DNA of 20,928 nucleotides from an uncultured Clostridium sp. (GTDB lineage: Bacteria; Bacillota; Clostridia; TANB77; CAG-508), in the NCBI GenBank assembly GCA_900551615.1, contig URWN01000023.1, forward strand, positions 1 through 20,928. The letters run 5' to 3'. Position numbers and translations under genes: made by a program. The notes under the pieces were generated by a model. The model saw only the letters and a program-made list of their open reading frames with translations, was not told the DNA's origin and did not search any database. This document shows positions 6,854 through 12,891 of this stretch, piece by piece. Position 1 is the first letter of the stretch. Each line of letters opens with the position of its first letter.

Positions 6854-6958
6854 TTATCTACATTCGTTATTGCTGTTATTTTGTCTTTCTTCATTTTGAT
6901 TTTGATTATTTTTGTTTTCATTGTTATTCTTTTTAGAATCTTTTTTTGATTTTGACAT
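6854..6958 (-). CDS. 34-residue Asn/Lys-rich small protein
   Basis: Starts MSKSKKDSKKNNNENKNNQN and ends in ECR; it is almost wholly Asn, Lys, Gln, Glu and Ser, so probably disordered. It has an excellent ribosome site (GGAGGT at 6967-6972, 8 bases before the ATG) and its own terminator, which is strong support for such a short gene. Small hydrophilic Asn-rich proteins occur in spore-forming Clostridia, so a spore role is possible, but I do not recognise a named family and see no clear sporulation promoter in the AT-rich upstream DNA. It lies divergently from murD, whose promoter is within the shared 175-base gap. Confidence 0.7.
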   Translation of the reverse strand: MSKSKKDSKKNNNENKNNQNQNEERQNNSNNECR

Positions 6959-7025
6959 TAAAATGCACCTCCAATCGAATCTATAAATATTTTTAACAAA
7001 AATATAAAAAATATTCTAGTAAAAA

Positions 7026-7054
7026 TTGTTTTTTTATAAAAAAAGATATATAAT
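7026..7054 (+). promoter_or_regulatory. sigma-A promoter of murD
   Basis: TTGTTT (7026-7031), a 17-base spacer and a perfect TATAAT (7049-7054). Transcription would start near 7061, giving a leader of about 73 bases before the murD ATG. Confidence 0.6.
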
Positions 7055-7133
7055 AAAAACGAAATATTATCTAAAAGAATAAAGAACTTAAAAAGAGGGA
7101 AAACATATTATAATAGAGAAAGAAGGAAATAAA

Positions 7134-8534
7134 ATGAGTTTTGTAAATAAAAAATTAGAAGAATTTAATGAATATATACGTTTTAGAAAAGTTGCGGTAA
7201 TTGGCCTTGGTGTAAGTAATATGCCATTACTAGAATATTTATACGAAAAAAAAGCACAAGTAACAGTATTTGATGAAAGAACAATGGACGAAATACCATC
7301 AGAAACAATAAATAAAATAAATACATATGAATTTTCTTATTCTTTTGGCAAAAATTGTCTTGAAAAATTAAATGGATTTAATATTATATTTAGATCTCCA
7401 AGTTGCTTACCAACAAGAACAGAATTACAAAAAGAAGCAGAAAGAGGAGCAATTGTAACAACAGAAGTGGAAATGCTTATGGAAATGTGTCCATGTAAAA
7501 TAGTTGGCGTAACAGGAAGTGATGGAAAAACAACTACAACAAGTTTAATAAATGCAATCTTAAAAAAAGCTGGATATAAAACATTTTTAGGAGGAAATAT
7601 AGGAACACCTCTATTTACAAAATTACCGGAAATGGAACCAAACGATATAGTAGTTTTAGAATTAAGTAGTTTCCAATTAATGAATATGCATATTAGCCCA
7701 GACATAGCAATTATTACTAATATAACACCAAATCACTTAAATATACACAAAGATTATCAAGAATATATAGATGCAAAAAAATGTATATTCAAAAATCAAA
7801 ATGAAAAAGGAATATTAATTTTAAATTATGACAACGATATAACAAGAGAATGCGCAAAAGAAGCAAATGGTAATGTAGTATTTTTCAGTAGTAAAGTAAA
7901 ATTAGACAATGGTTTTATAGTTGATGGAAACATTATCAAAGAATGTAATGATAAAGTAAGAAAACACATTTTAAACACAGATGAAGTTATATTAAGAGGA
8001 AATCATAACTTCCAAAATATAGCAACTGCTCTTGCAGCAACAAAAACATTGGTAGATACAGATATAGCAGTTCAAGCAATAAAAGAATTTAAACCTGTAG
8101 AACATAGAATAGAATTTGTAAAAGAAATAGATGGAGTAAAATGGTACAATGATTCTGCAAGTTCTTCTCCAACAAGAACAATCTCTGGAATAAATGCATT
8201 TAAAGAAAATATAATTTTAATTGCAGGTGGATATGATAAAAATCTAGAATATGAACCACTAGCAAAACCAGTAGTAGACAAAGTTTCAACACTTATACTA
8301 ATAGGTCAAACAGCAGAAAAAATATATGATGTTGTAAAAAATGAATCAGAAAAAGAAAATAAAAAAGTAAATATCTACATGTGTGATACACTAGAACAAA
8401 CAATAGAAATTGCCAAAAAATCAGCAAAAAAAGGTGATGTAGTATTATTCTCACCAGCAAGTGCAAGTTTTGATATGTTTAAAAACTTTGCAGACAGAGG
8501 TCATAAATTTAAAGATTTGGTAAATAAAATTTAA
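7134..8534 (+). CDS. murD: UDP-N-acetylmuramoyl-L-alanine--D-glutamate ligase (MurD)
   Basis: Cytosolic peptidoglycan precursor ligase adding D-Glu to UDP-MurNAc-L-Ala with ATP. The 466 residues include an N-terminal Rossmann-like substrate domain (VAVIGLGVSNMPLLEYL, about 19-36), the Mur-ligase ATP loop GVTGSDGKTTTT (125-136), the ELSSFQL segment, and the C-terminal NDSASSSPTRTI, which replaces the NDSKATN form of proteobacterial MurD and is common in Clostridia. The closing block with SPASASFDMFKNFADRG is diagnostic of MurD. AGAAGGA precedes the ATG. It is outside any division and cell-wall cluster here and seems monocistronic, though no terminator separates it from the coat-like gene 75 bases downstream. 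Confidence 0.95.
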   Translation: MSFVNKKLEEFNEYIRFRKVAVIGLGVSNMPLLEYLYEKKAQVTVFDERTMDEIPSETINKINTYEFSYSFGKNCLEKLNGFNIIFRSPSCLPTRTELQKEAERGAIVTTEVEMLMEMCPCKIVGVTGSDGKTTTTSLINAILKKAGYKTFLGGNIGTPLFTKLPEMEPNDIVVLELSSFQLMNMHISPDIAIITNITPNHLNIHKDYQEYIDAKKCIFKNQNEKGILILNYDNDITRECAKEANGNVVFFSSKVKLDNGFIVDGNIIKECNDKVRKHILNTDEVILRGNHNFQNIATALAATKTLVDTDIAVQAIKEFKPVEHRIEFVKEIDGVKWYNDSASSSPTRTISGINAFKENIILIAGGYDKNLEYEPLAKPVVDKVSTLILIGQTAEKIYDVVKNESEKENKKVNIYMCDTLEQTIEIAKKSAKKGDVVLFSPASASFDMFKNFADRGHKFKDLVNKI

Positions 8535-8561
8535 CAAAAAATAAACCTTCCTCATATGATA
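8533..8561 (+). promoter_or_regulatory. candidate sigma-K promoter of the coat-like gene
   Basis: AACA (8533-8536), a 16-base spacer and CATATGATA (8553-8561). This agrees fully with the known sigma-K consensus mACm-N16-CATANNNTA. The predicted start near 8568 would give a leader of about 42 bases. In this AT-rich DNA a chance match is possible, but the C of the -10 and the AC of the -35 are the informative bases and both are present. The nature of the downstream protein fits late mother-cell expression. Confidence 0.55.
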
Positions 8562-8606
8562 ATACAAAGCTAATTTGAAATATAAATTAGTAAAAGAGGG
8601 AGGTTT
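8543..8606 (+). promoter_or_regulatory. inverted repeat able to sequester the coat-gene SD
   Basis: AAACCTTCCTC (8543-8553) can pair over 11 positions, with one G-U, with GAGGGAGGTTT (8596-8606), which is the ribosome site of the next gene. An inner hairpin CTAATTT/AAATTAG lies within the loop. RNA entering from murD would carry both arms, whereas RNA started at the candidate sigma-K promoter would lack the left arm and leave the ribosome site free. Confidence 0.6.
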
Positions 8607-8609
8607 AAT

Positions 8610-9275
8610 ATGTATAACGAAACATACGATAATTACATAAGAAGTATTTTGGGATATCCTGCAAAAAATCAATTTGAACAATATAATCAAGAAATGCCAG
8701 AATATCAAAGCTACCAAGAATATAGAAATCCTACATTTAATACTAACATTAATATATCAGGGAATAATGTTGAACTAGAAAACAGTTATCCAGAAATATA
8801 CAAAATTGTATATCCAATGGTAACAAAAAAATGTGAAAATGTAAGGTCAGAAACATTTTCTAAAAGTGATATTGAAAATATGACAGATGAAATTTATTAT
8901 GCACTAGAAGAAAAACAAGAAAAAAGAATAAATATAAATTTAACAAATAATATGAGCAGTACAAAATCACAAAATAGTTCAGCGGTTTCAACATCTGCAA
9001 AAGTAGAAAATAAAAGACCTGATGTAAAAATTTCTCAAAAAGCCATAGAAAATAGTGAAAAAAGGCAAATAAATAATGGACTAAGAGACCTAATTCAAAT
9101 TTTATTAATACGAGAATTGTTAAATAGACCAAGACCACCATTTAGGCCGCCAATGCCAAATCCACCTGGTCCTGGGCCACGTCCACCAATGAGACCTCCA
9201 TTTAGACCAGGTCCAGGAAGGCCACCATTTAATAGGGATTTTGGCAGTTACAATGATTTATACGAACAATTTTAA
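8610..9275 (+). CDS. putative spore-coat-like protein with Pro-rich C-terminus
   Basis: 221 residues. The N-terminal ~45 are Tyr/Gln/Asn-rich; about 60-100 form the only folded-looking part (YPEIYKIVYPMVTKKCENV, then ENMTDEIYYALEEK), a pattern I remember from uncharacterised Clostridia proteins; then a polar Ser/Asn linker, a helix RDLIQILLIRELLNR, and a C-terminal tail (about 170-210) made of PRPPFRPPMPNPPGPGPR-type Pro/Gly/Arg/Phe repeats. No signal peptide or membrane span. Tyr-, Pro- and Gly-rich composition with a sigma-K-like promoter suggests a spore coat or outer-layer component; that is inference. A strong GAGGGAGG site lies 6 bases before the ATG, and a clear terminator follows. The alternative is a cytosolic protein of unknown role. 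Confidence 0.7.
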   Translation: MYNETYDNYIRSILGYPAKNQFEQYNQEMPEYQSYQEYRNPTFNTNINISGNNVELENSYPEIYKIVYPMVTKKCENVRSETFSKSDIENMTDEIYYALEEKQEKRININLTNNMSSTKSQNSSAVSTSAKVENKRPDVKISQKAIENSEKRQINNGLRDLIQILLIRELLNRPRPPFRPPMPNPPGPGPRPPMRPPFRPGPGRPPFNRDFGSYNDLYEQF

Positions 9276-9312
9276 AATTTTACTATTAAATTAAAAATGG
9301 AAAATTTTCACA

Positions 9313-9345
9313 AATATGCAAATTAAATTTTGCATATTTTTTTTA
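9313..9345 (+). terminator. Rho-independent terminator of the coat-like gene
   Basis: An 11-base-pair stem (AAATATGCAAA, 9313-9323, with 9330-9340), a 6-base loop and a run of eight Ts (9338-9345), 38 bases after the stop codon. Confidence 0.85.
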
Positions 9346-9367
9346 TTTAAACAAATACTAAATTATG

Positions 9368-9422
9368 AAAATTTAAAGTAAAAAAATTTCAAAAAGAACC
9401 AACAACAAAAACTTTAAATTTT
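9368..9422 (+). promoter_or_regulatory. 12-bp inverted repeat upstream of the CBS gene
   Basis: AAAATTTAAAGT (9368-9379) and its exact reverse complement (9411-9422) enclose 31 bases rich in A and C. The right arm ends 27 bases before the CBS ATG and 11 bases before its GAAGGGAG ribosome site. It may be a leader hairpin or two half-sites for a regulator. I find no convincing sigma-A promoter in this interval. Confidence 0.45.
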
Positions 9423-9449
9423 ATTTATTATTGAAGGGAGAACAACAAA

Positions 9450-9896
9450 ATGAAAGTAAAAGATTGTATGTGTGAAGATGTATGCTGTGTAAAACCAGAA
9501 ACTAAAATAACTGAAGTAGCAAAATTAATGAGTGAAAATCACATAGGATGTATTCCAGTATGTGATAACAATAACTGTATTTGCGGAATATTAACAGACA
9601 GAGACATTTTATTAAGAACAGTTGCATGTGACAAAGATTGTTCACAAACAACAGCAAAAGATATAATGTCTACAGAATTATGTACTTGTAAACAAGATGA
9701 TGATATGACAAATGCAGAAAGCAAAATGGCTAATAATCAAATAAGAAGATTGCCAGTTTGTGATGAAAATAATCAGGTTATAGGAATTTTAACATTAGGA
9801 GATTTAGCTCAAAACGATATTCAACTTGGTAGACAACAAGTTTGTGATACAATAAGTGATATTTGTAACTGCAATTCAAACAAAAATAATTGCTAA
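9450..9896 (+). CDS. cysteine-rich tandem CBS-domain protein
   Basis: 148 residues consisting of two CBS motifs (about 1-60 and 70-130), each with the typical GILTDRDIL or GILTLGDLA end; VKDCMCEDVCCV and AKDIMSTELCTC open the repeats. Stand-alone CBS pairs usually bind adenosine nucleotides and regulate something else; the ligand cannot be read from sequence. Unusual here are 17 cysteines in 148 residues (by my count), at both domain starts (Cys6, 8, 12, 13), in LCTC, and in a C-terminal tail ending CNCNSNKNNC. This suggests metal binding or disulfide cross-linking on top of the CBS fold. GAAGGGAG is the ribosome site. It is flanked by terminators on both sides, so it is monocistronic. Confidence 0.88.
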   Translation: MKVKDCMCEDVCCVKPETKITEVAKLMSENHIGCIPVCDNNNCICGILTDRDILLRTVACDKDCSQTTAKDIMSTELCTCKQDDDMTNAESKMANNQIRRLPVCDENNQVIGILTLGDLAQNDIQLGRQQVCDTISDICNCNSNKNNC

Positions 9897-9900
9897 AATT

Positions 9901-9927
9901 AAAAAGTTCGCCTTTGGCGGGCTTTTT
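9901..9927 (+). terminator. Rho-independent terminator of the CBS gene
   Basis: A 12-base-pair stem (9901-9912 with 9916-9927, two G-U pairs), loop TTT, GC-rich core CGCC/GGCG and five terminal Ts, starting 4 bases after the stop codon. Confidence 0.9.
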
Positions 9928-9981
9928 AAATGAATACAAAACAAAAAATAACATATACTAATTACATAGGAGAAAATAAAA

Positions 9982-11079
9982 ATGATTATAGATATGTCAT
10001 ATTGGACAAGAGTATTAAAAAAATTCTTATATGTAATTTTAATATTAATAGGACTATTTTTAGCATTTAAACTTGCAATATTTTACATGCCATTTTTAAT
10101 TGCATTTATAATATCATTAATGATAGAACCAGCAATAAGATTTATAATGAAAAAACTAAAATTCACCAGAAAAACAAGTTCAATAATTATATTTGTAATA
10201 GTATCTGGAATAATTATAGGGGCAGTAGTGTGGGGGATAGTAGCATTGATTTCAGAAGCATCAAATCTATTGCAAGACTTAAACAGTTATGTAGAAAAAG
10301 CATACATATTATTTCAAAATTTTACAAATAGATTTGATTTTAATAAAATGCATCTACCAACAGAAATAAATTCTATAATCCAAAATTCAACAGGCGATAT
10401 ACTAAGTTCGGCATCAGGGTGGATTAGAAACTTTTTAACCGGATTATTAAATGTAATAACATCCATGCCAACAATTGTAATATATTTTGTTGTAACAATT
10501 ATGGCCTTATATTTAATATGTGTAGATAAAGTTTATATTTTAGACCAAATAGAACATCACTTTCCCAAAAGATGGGTATTTAAAGTAGGAACACATATTA
10601 AAGACTTAACCAAGACATTAGGAGGATACCTAAAAGCAGAATCAACTCTTATATTAGTTTCTTTTATAATTTCTTTAGTAGGTTTATATATACTAAAATT
10701 TGCAAATTTTAAAATAGAATTTCCATTATTGATGGCATTATTTATAGGATTTGTTGATGCACTGCCAATCTTGGGTTCCGGAACAGTTATGGTCCCATGG
10801 GCTATTATTTCTGGATTAAATGGAGATTTAAAATTGGGTATAGCAATTATTGTTTTACTTATTATAATGTCAACTGTTAGGCAATTTTTAGAACCTAAGT
10901 TAGTTAGTAAACACATTGGAACACATCCAATTTTCACATTAATCGCTATGTATACAGGTTTTAAATTTATTGGGGTACTAGGTATGTTAATTGGACCAAT
11001 TATTTTAATAATTATAAAAAATGTTTTTGCAACTTTGATAGACGAGGGAGTAGTAAAAAGCATTTTTGATAGAAATTAA
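9982..11079 (+). CDS. AI-2E family / YtvI-type membrane protein
   Basis: 365-residue polytopic membrane protein of the AI-2E transporter (formerly UPF0118) family. Hydrophobic spans are seen at about 14-32, 33-50, 62-88, a group at about 150-180, and several between 220 and 355; a soluble amphipathic segment (about 90-145) lies between, as in the family. The conserved motif DALPILGSGTVMVPWAI and the end segment LGMLIGPI are present. Members include the B. subtilis sporulation protein YtvI and transporters of unknown substrate; autoinducer-2 export is established for few. A weak sigma-E-like promoter (GAATACA at 9932 and CATATACT at 9952-9959, spacer 13, slightly short) could link it to sporulation. 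AGGAG is 9 bases before the ATG. Confidence 0.85.
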   Translation: MIIDMSYWTRVLKKFLYVILILIGLFLAFKLAIFYMPFLIAFIISLMIEPAIRFIMKKLKFTRKTSSIIIFVIVSGIIIGAVVWGIVALISEASNLLQDLNSYVEKAYILFQNFTNRFDFNKMHLPTEINSIIQNSTGDILSSASGWIRNFLTGLLNVITSMPTIVIYFVVTIMALYLICVDKVYILDQIEHHFPKRWVFKVGTHIKDLTKTLGGYLKAESTLILVSFIISLVGLYILKFANFKIEFPLLMALFIGFVDALPILGSGTVMVPWAIISGLNGDLKLGIAIIVLLIIMSTVRQFLEPKLVSKHIGTHPIFTLIAMYTGFKFIGVLGMLIGPIILIIIKNVFATLIDEGVVKSIFDRN

Positions 11080-11089
11080 GTTTATTATA

Positions 11090-11132
11090 AAAAAAGATAA
11101 TATATTATTTAAAACAATATATTATCTTTTTT
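11090..11132. terminator. bidirectional terminator between the AI-2E gene and guaA
   Basis: A perfect 17-base-pair stem (11090-11106 with 11116-11132) and 9-base loop. It begins with six As and ends with six Ts, so it works for both converging genes: 10 bases after the AI-2E-family stop on the + strand and 10 bases after the guaA stop on the - strand. Confidence 0.9.
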
Positions 11133-11142
11133 AGTTATTATT

Positions 11143-12678
11143 TTATTCCCATTCAATTGTTGCTGGTGGTTTAGAAGTTATATCATACACAACACGATTA
11201 ACATGGTTAACTTCATTTACAATTCTTGATGAAACTTTTTCTAAGACTTCATAAGGAATTTTACTCCAAACACCAGTCATAAAGTCTGTAGTTTCAACAG
11301 CTCTTAAAGCTACAGTATAATCATAAGTTCTTTCATCACCCATAACACCAACTGATTTTAAATTTGTTAAAACTGCAAAATATTGATTAATATTTTTATG
11401 TAGTCCAGCATTTGCAATTTCTTCTCTAAAGATATAATCAGCATCTTGTAGAATAGTTAATTTATCTTCTGTAATATCCCCAATAATTCTTATTGCAAGT
11501 CCTGGGCCAGGGAATGGTTGTCTAAATACTAAGTTTTCAGGCATGCCAAGTTCTAAACCTGTTTTTCTAACTTCATCTTTAAATAAATCTCTTAAAGGTT
11601 CTACAATTTCTTTAAAATCAACATAGTCAGGTAAGCCACCTACATTATGATGACTTTTTATAACAGAACTTTTTCCAAGTCCGCTCTCAATAACATCAGG
11701 ATATATAGTTCCTTGTACTAAGAAATCAACAGTACCAATTTTTTTAGCTTCTTCTTCAAAAACTCTTATAAACTCTTCACCAATAATTTTTCTTTTTCTT
11801 TCTGGATCAGTAACACCAGCAAGTTTAGCTAAAAATCTATCTTTCGCATTTACTCTTATAAAGTTAATATCTTGATTTTTGAAAACTTCTTCAACTTCAT
11901 CCCCTTCGTTTTTGCGAAGCAAACCATGATCTACAAAAATACAAGTTAAGTTTTTACCAATAGCTCTTGATAATAAAACTGCTGCTACTGATGAGTCAAC
12001 ACCACCAGATAGGGCACATAAAGCTTTTTTATCTCCAATTTTTTCTTTTAATTTTGCAATACTTTCTTCAACAAATGAAGATATAATCCAGTCACCTGAG
12101 CATTTACATATATTAAATAAAAAGTTTCTTATTACTTGTGTTCCATTTATAGAGCTATTAACCTCTGGATGGAATTGGATACCATATAGATTTCTTCCTT
12201 TATTTTCCATAGCAGCATTAGGGCAAGATGTTGTATGTCCAATATTTTTAAAACCTTCTGGAACTTTTTCAACAAAATCTGTATGACTCATTAGGAAACC
12301 ATTTGTATTTTCAAATCCTTCAAAAAGTAGTGAAGAGTTATCAATAGATACATCTGTTGTACCATATTCTCTTTTATCTGCTCTAGCAACATTACCACCT
12401 AATGTATATGTCATAAGTTGCATTCCATAGCATATTCCAAGAACTGGAATTCCAAGCTCAAAAATACCTTCAGCACATCTTGGAGCATTTTCTCCATATA
12501 CACTTGCAGGTCCTCCTGTAAAAATAATTCCTTTTGGATTTTTTTCTTTGATTTTTTCAATAGAAATGTCAAAAGGAACTACTTCTGAATAAACATTACA
12601 TTCTCTTACACGTCTTGCTATTAATTGATTATATTGTCCACCAAAATCTAAAATTAAAATTAATTCATTATTTTTCAC
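11143..12678 (-). CDS. guaA: GMP synthase, glutamine-hydrolysing (GuaA)
   Basis: Converts XMP to GMP using ATP and glutamine. 511 residues with the class I glutamine amidotransferase domain first (nucleophile Cys83 in GICYGMQLM, His170 and Glu172 in GIQFHPEVNSS) and the ATP pyrophosphatase domain next (P-loop SGGVDSS, 224-230), then the dimerisation domain ending KPPATIEWE, the standard GuaA terminus. The start is GTG 12678, 7 bases after AGGAGG. It is divergent from guaB, which makes its substrate, across a 213-base gap. The 5' leader is short (about 25 bases from the predicted start), leaving no room for a guanine riboswitch. Confidence 0.97.
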   Translation of the reverse strand: MKNNELILILDFGGQYNQLIARRVRECNVYSEVVPFDISIEKIKEKNPKGIIFTGGPASVYGENAPRCAEGIFELGIPVLGICYGMQLMTYTLGGNVARADKREYGTTDVSIDNSSLLFEGFENTNGFLMSHTDFVEKVPEGFKNIGHTTSCPNAAMENKGRNLYGIQFHPEVNSSINGTQVIRNFLFNICKCSGDWIISSFVEESIAKLKEKIGDKKALCALSGGVDSSVAAVLLSRAIGKNLTCIFVDHGLLRKNEGDEVEEVFKNQDINFIRVNAKDRFLAKLAGVTDPERKRKIIGEEFIRVFEEEAKKIGTVDFLVQGTIYPDVIESGLGKSSVIKSHHNVGGLPDYVDFKEIVEPLRDLFKDEVRKTGLELGMPENLVFRQPFPGPGLAIRIIGDITEDKLTILQDADYIFREEIANAGLHKNINQYFAVLTNLKSVGVMGDERTYDYTVALRAVETTDFMTGVWSKIPYEVLEKVSSRIVNEVNHVNRVVYDITSKPPATIEWE

Positions 12679-12709
12679 TATATATCCTCCTAAATAAATA
12701 TTTTGTCAT

Positions 12710-12738
12710 ATTTTATCATATAGTACGGTAAAAGTAAA
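12710..12738 (-). promoter_or_regulatory. sigma-A promoter of guaA
   Basis: On the - strand, TTTACT (12733-12738), a 17-base spacer and TAAAAT (12710-12715) preceded by TGA (extended -10). The predicted start is near 12703, about 25 bases before the guaA GTG. Confidence 0.6.
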
Positions 12739-12747
12739 GAATAATTG

Positions 12748-12777
12748 TTGTTGAAATATATATAATCTTGTTATAAT
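12748..12777 (+). promoter_or_regulatory. distal sigma-A promoter of guaB
   Basis: TTGTTG (12748-12753), an 18-base spacer and a perfect TATAAT (12772-12777) preceded by TGT. It would give a leader of about 108 bases for guaB. A perfect 14-base palindrome begins one base after its -10. Confidence 0.5.
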
Positions 12778-12778
12778 T

Positions 12779-12792
12779 TGTTAAATTTAACA
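12779..12792. promoter_or_regulatory. 14-bp palindrome, candidate operator between guaA and guaB
   Basis: TGTTAAATTTAACA is a perfect palindrome covering the predicted start region of the distal guaB promoter. A dimeric repressor bound here would block that promoter and sit between the two divergent genes. I do not recognise it as a PurR or other named box. Confidence 0.35.
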
Positions 12793-12832
12793 TAAAATTT
12801 ACTAATAAAAACAAATAAAAAAGAAAAAAGAA

Positions 12833-12862
12833 TAGACTTTACCATATAATATATGTTATACT
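12833..12862 (+). promoter_or_regulatory. proximal sigma-A promoter of guaB
   Basis: TAGACT (12833-12838), an 18-base spacer and TATACT (12857-12862) with TGT in front (extended -10). The predicted start lies near 12869, only about 23 bases before the guaB ATG. Confidence 0.55.
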
Positions 12863-12891
12863 TTAATTATATATAAAAAGGAGGAAAAAAA

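Noticed and set aside
6736..6921. 61-codon - strand frame overlapping the fabI end
   Set aside because: It runs through the terminator hairpin and lacks a ribosome site; the 34-residue frame at 6854-6958 has ideal signals.
9982..11079. Dedicated autoinducer-2 exporter
   Set aside because: Family membership does not establish this substrate; YtvI-type proteins are common in spore formers, and no quorum-sensing genes lie nearby.
12679..12891. Guanine or purine riboswitch before guaA or guaB
   Set aside because: The guaA leader is about 25 bases, and the longest guaB leader has no conserved purine-riboswitch core that I can recognise.
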